From the NCBI RefSeq assembly GCF_036345255.1, contig NZ_CP107783.1:682001-746000 (forward strand): a DNA stretch of 64,000 bases, given 5' to 3'. The notes under the pieces were generated by a model that saw only the letters and a list, made by a program, of their open reading frames with translations, ran no database searches and was not told the origin of the DNA. Source of the stretch: Streptomyces sp. NBC_00569. GTDB lineage: Bacteria; Actinomycetota; Actinomycetes; Streptomycetales; Streptomycetaceae. The position numbers and the translations under genes are program-made. Positions 50,263 through 59,864 of the stretch are shown piece after piece. Within the stretch, counting starts at the first letter, position 1; each line of letters starts with the position of its first letter.

Positions 50263-50745
50263 TTGAACCGACCGGCGGCGGGATCCGCACCCAGGCGGAT
50301 CTTCATCGACAAGCAGAGCCCCAAGGCGTACCACGCGCTGGTGCAGACGTCGGAGGCGGTGCGCGCGGCGGCCGCGGACGCGGGCCTCGACCGCACGCTG
50401 GTGGAACTGGTCAACCTCCGCGTGTCGCAGATCAACGGCTGCGCCTACTGTCTCCACGTGCACACGCGGGCGGCCCTGCGCGCCGGCGAGACGACACAGC
50501 GGCTGGGCGTGCTGCCGGCCTGGCGGGACACGGAACTCTTCAGCCCCAGCGAACGAGCGGCGCTGGGACTCGCCGAGGCGACGACGGAGCCCGCCGACGC
50601 CACCGCGCAGGAATCCGCCTACACCGCCGCCCGGGCCGCACTCACCGAGGACCAGATCTCCGCCGTGATCTGGGTCGCGATAACGATCAACGCATTCAAC
50701 CGCGTCTCGATCCTGAGCAAACACCCGGTGCATGCGGACAGTTGA
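50263..50745 (+). CDS. Carboxymuconolactone decarboxylase/AhpD-like protein
   Basis: A 160-residue alkylhydroperoxidase-like protein: [20 protein letters not shown] with the redox CxxC and the following His, and [11 protein letters not shown] at the C-terminus. It probably reduces peroxides or acts as a thiol-dependent antioxidant. The start is TTG 50263, set by a perfect ribosome site. It is divergent from the pirin gene, so both may respond to oxidative stress. Confidence 0.88.
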   Translation: MNRPAAGSAPRRIFIDKQSPKAYHALVQTSEAVRAAAADAGLDRTLVELVNLRVSQINGCAYCLHVHTRAALRAGETTQRLGVLPAWRDTELFSPSERAALGLAEATTEPADATAQESAYTAARAALTEDQISAVIWVAITINAFNRVSILSKHPVHADS

Positions 50746-50873
50746 TGTGGTCTCGAGCATTGCCGCCCGGCGGATCCGGGCAGACGTGGACCTCCGGTCC
50801 AGGGCAGCCGTCAGGAGCACGGCTCGCCGAAACTCGCTTCGGGCGCCGTGCCGCGTGCGCCTACCCTGACCCG

Positions 50874-51476
50874 GTGACGACTCAGGTGATCGTGTTGAAC
50901 GGTGGGTCCAGTTCGGGCAAGTCCGGGATCGCCCGGTGTCTGCAGGCGTTGCTGCCGGATCCGTGGCTCGCCTTCGGGATCGACTCGCTGATCGAGGCCA
51001 TGCCCGCGTCCCTGCGGGAATCGGGCGACGGGCTCGAAATCGCCGAAGACGGCGGAGTCGATGTCGGAGCGGCCTTCCGGGAGCTGGAGGCGGCGTGGAT
51101 GCAGGGGGTCGCCGCGACGGCCGGTGCGGGCGCCCGGATCGTCATCGATGACGTCTTCCTCGGTGGAGCCGAGTCCCAACAGCGGTGGCAGAAGGCTCTG
51201 GGCGGGCTGAACGTGCTGTGGGTGGGGGTCAGATGCGACAGCGAGATCGCCTCGGGCCGCGAGATCGTCCGTGGGGACCGAGCCCAGGGGATGGCCGCGT
51301 CGCAAGCGGAGACGGTCCACCGCGGTGTTGTCTATGACCTGGAGGTGGACACCACCCACACGGAGTCCCTGCAATGCGCGCGGACCATCGCCGCCCAGCT
51401 CAGGTCATCCTCTGCGGGACGGCCTGAATCGTCTGTGGAACGGCCCCTGTACGGTCCCCCTGAAGGCGCCGTCTAG
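50874..51476 (+). CDS. cpt: Chloramphenicol phosphotransferase-like kinase
   Basis: A 200-residue P-loop kinase: [20 protein letters not shown] at the N-terminus, [15 protein letters not shown] with the catalytic Asp, [21 protein letters not shown] and [15 protein letters not shown]. All of these line up with the chloramphenicol 3-O-phosphotransferase of S. venezuelae. It should phosphorylate chloramphenicol or a related hydroxyl compound with ATP; the real substrate is untested. The GTG start has no ribosome site and lies close after TACCCT, so the mRNA is probably leaderless. An SDR gene follows 9 nt later. No chloramphenicol biosynthesis genes are near. Confidence 0.88.
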   Translation: MTTQVIVLNGGSSSGKSGIARCLQALLPDPWLAFGIDSLIEAMPASLRESGDGLEIAEDGGVDVGAAFRELEAAWMQGVAATAGAGARIVIDDVFLGGAESQQRWQKALGGLNVLWVGVRCDSEIASGREIVRGDRAQGMAASQAETVHRGVVYDLEVDTTHTESLQCARTIAAQLRSSSAGRPESSVERPLYGPPEGAV

Positions 51477-51485
51477 GGTGCGATC

Positions 51486-52265
51486 ATGACCTCGCAGAAC
51501 TACCTCTCCGAACTGTTCTCACTCGACGGCCGGACCGCCGTGGTGACCGGCGGCAGCTCCGGCATCGGCAAGGCCATCGCCGGGGCGCTCGCCCGCGCGG
51601 GGGCGAGCGTGGTGATCGTGGCACGCAAGGAGGCGGAACTCGCCGCCACTGTCGACGAGTTGACGGCGGACGGCTGCCGGGCAGCGTGGGTGAGCGCGGA
51701 CCTGAGCACCCGCGACGGCGTACGCGCGGCGGCGGAGCAGGCCGCCGGGGTGTTCGGCGAGCCCGACATCCTGGTCAACAGCGCCGGGATCAACCTTCGG
51801 CCGCCGATGAGTGAGCTCGGCGACAAGGTGTGGGACACCACCATGGCGGTGAACCTGGAGGCACCCCATCTCCTGGGCCGGCGGTTCGGGCCCGGCATGG
51901 CCGAGCGGGGCTTCGGACGGATCATCCACATCACGTCCCAGCAGGCGCACCGGGCGTTCGTCCAGAGCGGCGCGTACGGGGTCTCCAAGGGCGCCCTGGA
52001 GGCGCTGGCCCGCTCGCAGGCCGAGGCGTGGTCGCCCCACGGCGTCACCTGCAACACACTCGTTCCGGGCTTCGTCATGACGCCGCTCAATGCGCGTCTG
52101 TCGTCCGACCCGGAGAAGGTGGCGGCGCTGGCCGCCCGCACGATGGTCGGGCGCAACGGCCTGGCCGAGGACTTCGCCGGAGCCGCGGTGTTCCTGGCCG
52201 GCCGCGCGTCCGCCTACGTCACCGGGCAGTCGATCTTCGTCGACGGCGGATTCTCGGTCCACTAG
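51486..52265 (+). CDS. SDR oxidoreductase, gluconate 5-dehydrogenase-like
   Basis: A 259-residue classical short-chain dehydrogenase: TGGSSGIGKAIA for NAD(P), NSAGIN, catalytic Ser in HITSQQ, YGVSKGA with the Tyr-x3-Lys pair, and the C-terminal DGGFSVH. Its closest look is gluconate 5-dehydrogenase-like SDRs. It starts 9 nt after the Cpt-like gene, so it is probably in the same transcript. Confidence 0.88.
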   Translation: MTSQNYLSELFSLDGRTAVVTGGSSGIGKAIAGALARAGASVVIVARKEAELAATVDELTADGCRAAWVSADLSTRDGVRAAAEQAAGVFGEPDILVNSAGINLRPPMSELGDKVWDTTMAVNLEAPHLLGRRFGPGMAERGFGRIIHITSQQAHRAFVQSGAYGVSKGALEALARSQAEAWSPHGVTCNTLVPGFVMTPLNARLSSDPEKVAALAARTMVGRNGLAEDFAGAAVFLAGRASAYVTGQSIFVDGGFSVH

Positions 52266-52309
52266 AGGCGCCACGGGCTCGCTCGCCATACAGAACAAGC
52301 CCACCGCGT

Positions 52310-52903
52310 CTACGCGTCACGGTCGGCCTCCCGCGCCGCACGTTCCAGTCGGCCGCGATGGTCCTCCCACCACGCCGGGTCGTCGGACGGCATGCTGTCA
52401 TTGCCCTTGTTCATCCCCACGGCACCGTCCAGGAGTTCGCGGACGATGTCGGCGTGCCCGGCGTGGCGGTGCGTGTCGGCGATGACGCGTACGACGGCAT
52501 GATTCAACGTCACCTCGTCCCTGCCACCGGGCCACCACGGCACCTTGCCGACGGTGTCCAGCGGCAGCGCGTCGATCGTCGCGTCGGCATGCGCCCACGC
52601 CCGCCGGTACAGCGCCACGATGAACTCACGCGACTCGTCCGCGGTGACCCACATGTCCGCGTTGGGCTCGGCTCCCTCTTCCACCCAGGGCAACGGCTCA
52701 CCGGACGGCCGTCCGAAGGTGGCGCCGAGATATCCCAACTCCACGCTTGCCACGTGCTTCACGAGACCCAGCAGGTTCGTACCGGTCGGCGTCAGCGGGC
52801 GCCGGACGTCGTACTCGGAGAGTCCGTCGAGCTTCCACAGCAGGGCGTCGCGAGCGGACTGCAGATAGAAGTGCAGGTCGGTTTTCGGATCCGAAGGGGT
52901 CAT
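52310..52903 (-). CDS. DinB-family protein (DUF664)
   Basis: A 197-residue DinB/DUF664 protein: GTNLLGLVKHVASVELGYLG with the first histidine and VIADTHRHAGHADIVRELLD with the later His-x3-His pair, the metal triad of the family. It is likely a thiol(mycothiol)-dependent transferase of unknown substrate. ATG 52903 lies where the family starts. It is convergent with the SDR gene. Confidence 0.88.
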   Translation of the reverse strand: MTPSDPKTDLHFYLQSARDALLWKLDGLSEYDVRRPLTPTGTNLLGLVKHVASVELGYLGATFGRPSGEPLPWVEEGAEPNADMWVTADESREFIVALYRRAWAHADATIDALPLDTVGKVPWWPGGRDEVTLNHAVVRVIADTHRHAGHADIVRELLDGAVGMNKGNDSMPSDDPAWWEDHRGRLERAAREADRDA

Positions 52904-53061
52904 GGGGCCAGTCTGCCTCCCGCGCGAGCGCTGTTCGGGCGTTCGCCCTCCGGCAGCGAACAATATGAACGCTACTGATCACGTCATGGGATTTCGGCTC
53001 CGCCGTACCTAGCATCTCCCCCGCCGCGCAACGGTGCGCGCCGGAGGACGAGGAGAGGCCC

Positions 53062-54555
53062 ATGGGTAGGACCAGACGCATCGCATCGGGTTTCCGCAGG
53101 AGGTCCGGGATCCGTCGGCATCACCGGCGCGCGGCGGTGGTTGCCGGCATCGCGGGCCTCGTCGCCTGCGCGCTCCCCCTGCCGGCTTCGGGTTCGACGG
53201 CTTCCGCCGCATCGGCCGCGGCCCGGAGCGGGCCCGCGTCCACCGCCTGTCCCGCGAATCTGACCGGAAAGGCCACCTGTTACACCGGCCAGGACGCGAA
53301 CGGCGCCTCCTACGCGATCGCCGTCCCGAAGACATGGAACGGCTCGCTCGTGGTGCACGCCCACGGCGGCCCCGACCTCGGCACGGGCTCCGATCCCGCC
53401 CGCAGCGTCGACGACCTGAACCGCTGGGCGGTGATGGTGGACGAGGGTTACGCCTGGGCCGGTTCGTCGTATCGGCGTGGCGGCTACGGGACACGGATGG
53501 CCGCCGCCGACACCGAGAATCTGCGTCGCCTGTTCGTGACAGAGTTCGGCAAGCCGAGGCGGACCTATGTGCACGGCCAGTCCTGGGGCGGCAATGTCGC
53601 CGCCAAGGTCGTCGAGACCTACGGCGCGGCGAAGCACGGCCCGTACGACGGAGCCCTGCTCACCAGTGGTGTACTCGGCGGCGGTTCACGCGGCTACGAC
53701 TACCGGGTCGACCTGCGCGTGGTCTATCAGTACTACTGCCGCAATCATCCCCGGCCCAGTGAGCCTCAGTACCCGCTGTGGGAAGGGCTGCGCGCCGGCT
53801 CGACCATGACGGCCACGGGGTTGCGGGCGCGCCTTCAGGAATGCACCGGGTATGCCTCCGAGCCCGAGGAGCGGACCGCGGCGCAGCAGCGCAACCTCGA
53901 CGACATCCTCGCGGTCACGAAGATCCCCGAGCGCACTCTCGAGTCACACCTGCGGTTCGCGACGTTCACGTTCCGCGACATCGTGCACAGCCGGCTCGGC
54001 GGCCGCAATCCGTTCAGCAACCAGGGCGTACGGTATTCCGGTTCCCACGACGACCAGGCGCTCAACGCAGGCGTCGAGCGGTTCTCGGCCGACCCGAGCG
54101 CCGTACGCGACCTCTCCTACGACAGCGACCTCACCGGCAGAGTGGCCATCCCCGTTCTCACCCTGCACGCGATCGGCGACCCGACCGCGTTCGTGGAGCA
54201 CGAGGCCGCCTACCGGGCCGGTCTCCAAGGCGCCCACAGGGAACGGAACCTGGTGCAGACGTTCACTCGGGAGAGCGAACACAGCGAGCTGAGCAACTCC
54301 GAGTACGCCAACTCCCTCTCCGCGCTGGACGCCTGGGTGCGGACCGGGAAGAAGCCGACACCGCCTGCGATCGCGGCCTCGTGCTCCGCGTTCGACCACA
54401 AGTACGGCACCGGTTGCCTCTACGACCCGGGCTTCTCCCCCGGTCCCTACGCGTCACGGGTCAACCCCCGCCCGGGCGGCCTGCGTTGGCCGGCCATGAC
54501 CGCCACCCAGGAGAAGGCCTGGAGCCGGATCGACGGCGTGGGGATCGCCCCCTGA
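53062..54555 (+). CDS. Secreted alpha/beta hydrolase
   Basis: A 497-residue exported protein: a long basic N-region (about 35 residues, with RRAAVVAGIAGLVACALPLP as hydrophobic core), then an alpha/beta hydrolase with nucleophile GQSWGGN, a possible Asp in AIGDPTAF and His in SEHSEL. The central part has a cap insertion. It probably hydrolyses an ester or peptide outside the cell; the substrate is unknown. GAGGAG lies upstream. Confidence 0.8.
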   Translation: MGRTRRIASGFRRRSGIRRHHRRAAVVAGIAGLVACALPLPASGSTASAASAAARSGPASTACPANLTGKATCYTGQDANGASYAIAVPKTWNGSLVVHAHGGPDLGTGSDPARSVDDLNRWAVMVDEGYAWAGSSYRRGGYGTRMAAADTENLRRLFVTEFGKPRRTYVHGQSWGGNVAAKVVETYGAAKHGPYDGALLTSGVLGGGSRGYDYRVDLRVVYQYYCRNHPRPSEPQYPLWEGLRAGSTMTATGLRARLQECTGYASEPEERTAAQQRNLDDILAVTKIPERTLESHLRFATFTFRDIVHSRLGGRNPFSNQGVRYSGSHDDQALNAGVERFSADPSAVRDLSYDSDLTGRVAIPVLTLHAIGDPTAFVEHEAAYRAGLQGAHRERNLVQTFTRESEHSELSNSEYANSLSALDAWVRTGKKPTPPAIAASCSAFDHKYGTGCLYDPGFSPGPYASRVNPRPGGLRWPAMTATQEKAWSRIDGVGIAP

Positions 54556-54604
54556 GACCGCCGGCGCCGCTCATGGCGAACCGAAGCCCGATGCGCGGGT
54601 CGCA

Positions 54605-55393
54605 TCACACCGTGGTGATCAGGCCTCCGTCGATCACGAAATCGGAGCCGGTCACGTTGGCGGTTCGGTCGGAGGCCAGGAGCAGTACGAGGTCGGCGAC
54701 CTCCTGGGGGCGGGTGAAGCGGCCGGTCGCGGCGCCGCGAGCGACCTGTTCGGTGACCGCGTCGGCCTCAAGTCCCCCGGCCCGACCGACCGTTGCCGCC
54801 ACACCGTCCTTCCCCAGCCACAGGTCCGTGGCGACCGGCCCCGGACTGACCGTGTTGACGCGGATGCCGCGCGGTCCCAGCTCCTTGGACAGCGACTTGC
54901 TGAAGCTCAGCAGGGCCGCCTTCGCCGCGGAGTAGTCGATCACGAGCGGGTCGGGCAGGCGCGCGTTGACGGACGCCACCGTGATGATCGAGCCGGCGTC
55001 GCGCTGGAGCATCAGCGGCAGGACCTCGCGGGTGGCACGCACGGAGGCGAGGAAATTGATGTCCAGGGTGGTCGTCCAGTCCTGGTCGGTGACGGACGAG
55101 AACCCCTCGGTGCGTGGCCGGACGGCACCGACGTTGTTGACCAGGATGTCGGGCAGCCCGAAGGCGGAAGCCGCCGCCTCGACGAGCGCGGCGGGCCCTT
55201 CCGGAGTCCCCAGATCCACCTCGACGGCCCGTACGGACCCTGTCCGGGCGAGGTCGGCCAGTTCACCGCCCATGTGGCGCGCCCCGGCCGTCACGCGGAC
55301 CCCTTCCGCCACAAGCGCCTTGGTGATGGCCAGGCCGATGCCCTTGCTCGCACCGGTCACCACCGCGGTTCTGCCCTGCAGCTTCAGTTCCAT
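54605..55393 (-). CDS. SDR oxidoreductase
   Basis: A 262-residue SDR: TGASKGIGLAI, NNVGAVRP, catalytic Ser in ITVASVNA, YSAAKAALLSFSKSL with the Tyr-x3-Lys pair and the C-terminal DGGLITTV. It resembles 3-oxoacyl-ACP reductase-type dehydrogenases. ATG 55393 has AAAGG upstream. It stands alone, convergent with the secreted hydrolase. Confidence 0.88.
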   Translation of the reverse strand: MELKLQGRTAVVTGASKGIGLAITKALVAEGVRVTAGARHMGGELADLARTGSVRAVEVDLGTPEGPAALVEAAASAFGLPDILVNNVGAVRPRTEGFSSVTDQDWTTTLDINFLASVRATREVLPLMLQRDAGSIITVASVNARLPDPLVIDYSAAKAALLSFSKSLSKELGPRGIRVNTVSPGPVATDLWLGKDGVAATVGRAGGLEADAVTEQVARGAATGRFTRPQEVADLVLLLASDRTANVTGSDFVIDGGLITTV

Positions 55394-55569
55394 GAGACGC
55401 CTTTCTGCGCCGGGCGGTGACCGACCACCGCACGAACGGGACGACGTTTCACGATACGGATTCCGGCGGCACACGCGGCGCGACGCGCGGCAACGCCATG
55501 TGGCGCCACCTGGGGGTCGTGGTGGCATCACCATCACCGGCACCGGCGGGGCGGGGCGGGGCGGGAACG

Positions 55570-56334
55570 TCATCGCCGCCCGGGCGTCGGCGCGGCCGGC
55601 ACGGCCGTAGCCGGATCGGTCACGATCGCGGCCCACTGCTCGGCGAACGCACCCCACAACACGCGCAACTCTGTCTCCGCCCGAGCCACCTCGGCCACGA
55701 CACCGGCGGGTTCGAGCCCGAGGGCGAGCAGCGGGCCGACGTCCGACGTACCCCAGGTGCGGATGTCGTCCGCCAGGACCTCGGGGTGGAACTGCACTCC
55801 CCACACCGATGTGCCGATCCGGTAGGACTGGTGGGCGCAGCGTTCGCTGGTGACGAGTGGAACTGCCCCGTCGGGGAGAGTGCCGGATTCCTCCCAGTGC
55901 CATTGCACCGCGCGCAACCGTCCACCGGTATGGGTGAGGGGACCGAACATTCGGTCCTCCACGGCCTCCTGAAGCGGCATCAGTTCGCAGAGGCCGACCT
56001 CCGGAAGCGCGGCGCGCCGGACTTCGCCGCCACACGCCACCGTCAGCAGTTCCATGCCCAGGCAGATCGCCAGCGTGGGCAGGTCGCGAGCCACGGCCTG
56101 GCGCAGCAGTTCACGAACGGCAGGCAGCCAGGGCGCGCGCTCATCGTCGCGCGGGCCCATCGAACCGCCGAGGACGAGCAGCGCGTCGTGGTCGTCCAGA
56201 TTTCGGGGCAGTGCGTCTCCCGCCCAGGGGCGGCACATCTGGGTCAACAGCCCTTGCTCCGCCAGGCGTTCACCGACCTGGGCCGGACCGGTGCCGTCCT
56301 CGTGCTCGACGACGAGCACCCGCGCGGCGCTCAC
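55570..56334 (-). CDS. Class I glutamine amidotransferase
   Basis: A 254-residue class I amidotransferase: ALLVLGGSMGPRDDERAPWL, nucleophile Cys in LAICLGMELL, and the His/Glu pair in GVQFHPEVL. It would release ammonia from glutamine or, like gamma-Glu-GABA hydrolases, cleave a gamma-glutamyl amide. GTG 56334 is chosen because AGGAGGGG lies upstream. It is 55 nt downstream of the double-Lrp gene on the same strand. Confidence 0.85.
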   Translation of the reverse strand: MSAARVLVVEHEDGTGPAQVGERLAEQGLLTQMCRPWAGDALPRNLDDHDALLVLGGSMGPRDDERAPWLPAVRELLRQAVARDLPTLAICLGMELLTVACGGEVRRAALPEVGLCELMPLQEAVEDRMFGPLTHTGGRLRAVQWHWEESGTLPDGAVPLVTSERCAHQSYRIGTSVWGVQFHPEVLADDIRTWGTSDVGPLLALGLEPAGVVAEVARAETELRVLWGAFAEQWAAIVTDPATAVPAAPTPGRR

Positions 56335-56389
56335 CGCCGCCCCTCCTTGACCGCACATCCTGATGCAGGAAACACAGCACCGCCTTCCC

Positions 56390-57439
56390 TCAGAGGGTGG
56401 TGGACAGGTCGTCCCATGGGACGTGACCGACCGCACGGCCATGGGGGTCGAGGACTCGGCCCATACGCTTGGCCGTGATGAGCGTGACCGTGCGGTCGAG
56501 CACGCGCAGATCCGGTAGCTGCTCACACATATGGGCCTCGAAACCCGTGACGTCCTCCGCCGTGCGGAGCCAGGCGATGACCAGGAAGTCGGCTGTCCCG
56601 CTCACGGCGCTGCACAGCCGGACCTCGGGCATGAGGCCGAGCGTGCGCGCTGCCGCGGTCAGTCGGTCGGCGGGGAGGTCGATGCGGTAGGTGGCGGTGA
56701 GCGGCCAGCCGGCGGCGGCCTGGGCGAAGTCGCAGCGGAAGTGGACCGATCGCGTCTCCATCAGCCGCTGGAGCCTGCGGCGCACCGTCGCCTCGCTGAC
56801 ACCCAGGTCCCGGGCCAGTTCCTGATGGCTTCGCCGCCCGTCCTGGCCGAGCGCGGCCATGAGTGCCGCGTCGGCTGTGGCCCCGGTCAGGGAGCGGCGC
56901 GGAGGTTGCTGCGGTGGCACCAGGAGCGAGCGTTGCTGCCGGTCCAGGGCGCGCATGCGCCAGCCGCTCCCCTCTTGGTAGAGGCGCAGGCCGAGGTGGA
57001 TGGCCGTCGCCTCCACACCGGGCGCGGTGGGCAGATCCCGGCGTACGAGCGCGGCGAGGGCGGCCGGCGTCGGGGCCGCCACCGTCAGGAACAGATCGAA
57101 GTCACCCGTGACCTCCTCGACGCTGAGGACTTGGGGCAGCGCACACAGCTGACGCGTCACTTCGTCGACGGTGTTCGGCCGGCAGCGCACGTCAACGTAG
57201 GCGAAGCTCGTCCTGCTCGCGGATGGGTAGGCCGTCAGCCAGGCGAGCCCCTGGCCGACCAGCCGGTGCCAGCGGCGGGCCGCGGAGGTGGCGTCCACGC
57301 CGAGCGCGGGCCCGATCTGTGACCAGGGCGCTCGCGGGCTGTGCTGGAGAGCCTCGATCAACGCCAGGTCCGGCTCCTGAAGCGAACCGGTCGCCGCATC
57401 CCGGTGTCCGGACAAGGCTTCTGGGCTGCTATCGGGCAT
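56390..57439 (-). CDS. Double-Lrp/AsnC-family regulator
   Basis: A 349-residue protein with two Lrp units: HTH IGPALGVDATSAARRWHRLV with an AsnC-type ligand domain, then a second HTH LARDLGVSEATVRRRLQRLM and ligand domain. It is about twice normal Lrp length, as seen in several streptomycetes. It is divergent from the M20 amidohydrolase, which it probably controls in response to an amino acid or peptide. Confidence 0.88.
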   Translation of the reverse strand: MPDSSPEALSGHRDAATGSLQEPDLALIEALQHSPRAPWSQIGPALGVDATSAARRWHRLVGQGLAWLTAYPSASRTSFAYVDVRCRPNTVDEVTRQLCALPQVLSVEEVTGDFDLFLTVAAPTPAALAALVRRDLPTAPGVEATAIHLGLRLYQEGSGWRMRALDRQQRSLLVPPQQPPRRSLTGATADAALMAALGQDGRRSHQELARDLGVSEATVRRRLQRLMETRSVHFRCDFAQAAAGWPLTATYRIDLPADRLTAAARTLGLMPEVRLCSAVSGTADFLVIAWLRTAEDVTGFEAHMCEQLPDLRVLDRTVTLITAKRMGRVLDPHGRAVGHVPWDDLSTTL

Positions 57440-57561
57440 GGCTCATGGATCTCCGTCGAATTCCTGCGTTATCACGGGCAAGTGATCAGCGATCTCCATC
57501 CTGGACTCACTTCGGCCCCGGTGTCGACCCCCGACCCCGCCGGAGACCTGGGAGGACTGAC

Positions 57562-58851
57562 ATGGAGACCGACGGATCCCTGACCGCTGCCGCGCCGCGC
57601 GAGGGTGTTGCCCTGCGCGACGGCCTCGACGCCCGGCTGCCCGGCCTCGGGCTGCTCTACCGCGATCTGCACTCCCATCCCGAGCTGTCCATGCAGGAGA
57701 ACCGCACGGCCGGGATCGTCGCCGCGGAGCTGCGCGAACAGGGCTGGGATGTCACCGAGGGCGTCGGCGGCACGGGAGTGGTCGGGCTGCTGCGCAACGG
57801 CGAAGGACCGGTGGTCGCGCTGCGGGCCGACATGGACGGGCTGCCCGTACGCGAGGCGACGGGACTCGACTACGCGTCCACGGACACCGCGCTGTCGCCG
57901 GACGGCGAGCCGGTTCCGCTCATGCACGCCTGCGGCCACGACCTGCACACGGCGGCTCTGCTCGGTGCCACCGCCCAGCTCGCGGCGCACCGCGAACTCT
58001 GGCGCGGCACGCTGCTGGCCGTCTTCCAGCCCGGGGAGGAAACAGCCGCCGGGGCCAGGGCCATGCTGGCCGACGGTCTCCTGGAGCGGTTCCCGCGGCC
58101 CGACGTGGTGCTCGGCCAGCATGTCGGGCCGCTCCCCCTGGGTTCGGTGGCCACGCGCACCGGTGTGCTGATGGCCGCCGCGGACAGCCTCAGGGCACGT
58201 CTGCTCGGGCGGGGCGGGCACGGTTCGGCTCCGCACACCACGGTCGACCCGGTGGTCATGGCGGCGGCGACCGTCATGCGGTTGCAGGGGATCGTGGCCC
58301 GCGAGGTCTCGCCGACGGAGTCGGCGGTCGTCACGGTGGGCTCCCTGCGTGCCGGCACCAAGGAGAACATCATCCCCGAGGAGGCCGAACTCAAGATCAA
58401 CATCAGGACGTTCGACGCCGCCGTGCGGGAGCGGGTGCTCGCCGCGGTGCGCCGTACGGTCGAAGGGGAGGCGGCGACCTCCGGCGCGCCCCACCCACCG
58501 GAGTTCAGCGAGCTCAACTCCTTCCCCCTGACAGTGAATTCGGACGGCGCCACGGAACGCACCGTCCGGGCGATCGCGGCGGGCGGCACCCAGGTGCACA
58601 CCATGCGATCCCCGCTGTCGGGCAGCGAGGACTTCGGCCTGCTCGCCACCGCGGCCGGGTGCCCGTCCGTCTTCTGGTTCTTCGGCGGTACGGAGCCCGG
58701 CAGCTGGGAGGGGGCCGATCCGGCGGGCGAGCAGCCGTCCACCGTGCACGGCAACCACTCCCCGTTCTTCGCCCCGGTGGCGGATCCGGCGCTGCGCAAC
58801 GGGGTCACGCATCTGCTCGACGCCGCCGCGGAGTGGCTCGACCCGGCGTGA
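57562..58851 (+). CDS. M20-family amidohydrolase/peptidase
   Basis: A 429-residue M20 amidohydrolase: RDLHSHPELSMQENRTA, VVALRADMDGLPVREATGLD, MHACGHDLHTAALLGATAQL with a metal-binding His, QPGEETAAGA with the catalytic Glu pair, and the C-terminal SGSEDFG. It probably hydrolyses N-acylated or carbamoylated amino acids. ATG 57562 follows GGGAGGA. It is divergent from the double-Lrp gene. Confidence 0.92.
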   Translation: METDGSLTAAAPREGVALRDGLDARLPGLGLLYRDLHSHPELSMQENRTAGIVAAELREQGWDVTEGVGGTGVVGLLRNGEGPVVALRADMDGLPVREATGLDYASTDTALSPDGEPVPLMHACGHDLHTAALLGATAQLAAHRELWRGTLLAVFQPGEETAAGARAMLADGLLERFPRPDVVLGQHVGPLPLGSVATRTGVLMAAADSLRARLLGRGGHGSAPHTTVDPVVMAAATVMRLQGIVAREVSPTESAVVTVGSLRAGTKENIIPEEAELKINIRTFDAAVRERVLAAVRRTVEGEAATSGAPHPPEFSELNSFPLTVNSDGATERTVRAIAAGGTQVHTMRSPLSGSEDFGLLATAAGCPSVFWFFGGTEPGSWEGADPAGEQPSTVHGNHSPFFAPVADPALRNGVTHLLDAAAEWLDPA

Positions 58852-58914
58852 ACCCGGCGCCGATCGCGGGCCGGGGGCCACGCGCGCGAACCGTGCGGCC
58901 GTACGGCACCGCAC

Positions 58915-59652
58915 TCAGCCCCGGCCCCGCGGACGCCGCGCCACGAAGACGAACTCCCGGCCGGGACGGTCGGCGGCGTCACGCACCTCGTCGACCACGA
59001 AGCCTCGCGCGACCAACTGTGCCTCGATCTCGGTCCGTTCACGGAACCGCAAGGTCGAATCGGAGGTCAGCACCTCACCGTCCTCGGCGAACACGTACGT
59101 CCACCGAAACGTCACCAGCGGCCCCCTCACATCGGTCACCTCGACCCAGCTCTCGACCGCGCCGACTCCCGGGATCCGCGTCGTCGCGTACGACTCCTCG
59201 CGGTTCCACTCCTCCCAGGCACGTCCGGCCGGGTCCCGCGTCTCGAACACCAGGCGCCCGCCGGGCCGCAGTGCCTCGTACGCCCCTTGCAGCGTCCGAC
59301 GCCAGACGACCGGGTCGACGATGGCCTGCGCGACGTTCGCCGTCATGGTCGCCAGATCCGTCCGCAGGGGCGGGAGCGCTGTCGCGTCGCCACAGATCCA
59401 GCGCACCCGCTCGCTGCCGGGCTTGCCCCGGGCCACATCGACGGACGCCCGCGCGGGGTCGACCCCCACGACTTCGATCCCCCGACCGGAGAGCAGCAGC
59501 GCGAACACCCCCGTCCCGCAGCCGATGTCCAGCACCCGACGCGCTCCGAACTCCTCCGCCATACCCACGTACGCGTCGAGATCGCTGCGGTCAGGATCAA
59601 GCGCGTCGTACACCGCGGCGAGCCGTGGATGCTCGAATCCCTCGTCTGCCAT
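58915..59652 (-). CDS. SAM-dependent class I methyltransferase
   Basis: A 245-residue class I methyltransferase: motif I VLDIGCGTGVFALLLSGRG, an acidic loop VVGVDPA and GDATALPP. The substrate is not evident. It is convergent with the M20 gene and 63 nt separate their stops. Confidence 0.9.
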   Translation of the reverse strand: MADEGFEHPRLAAVYDALDPDRSDLDAYVGMAEEFGARRVLDIGCGTGVFALLLSGRGIEVVGVDPARASVDVARGKPGSERVRWICGDATALPPLRTDLATMTANVAQAIVDPVVWRRTLQGAYEALRPGGRLVFETRDPAGRAWEEWNREESYATTRIPGVGAVESWVEVTDVRGPLVTFRWTYVFAEDGEVLTSDSTLRFRERTEIEAQLVARGFVVDEVRDAADRPGREFVFVARRPRGRG

Positions 59653-59864
59653 GCGACCGAAGGTACGCCTCAGGAAAAGAATCCACGAACCACGCCGGGG
59701 AGTCGTCAGCGCTCAGTCCACGGACGCCTTCGCAGTGAGTCGACACGGGCCCGGGCACGACGGCCTCGTCCACCTGCCGGACCCGGGATCCCGCTGAGTA
59801 GGATGCCCCGCACCCCACCCCGAAGGGTGAGGCACAGGGCAGGACTTCGGGCAGCGAGGGGCAC

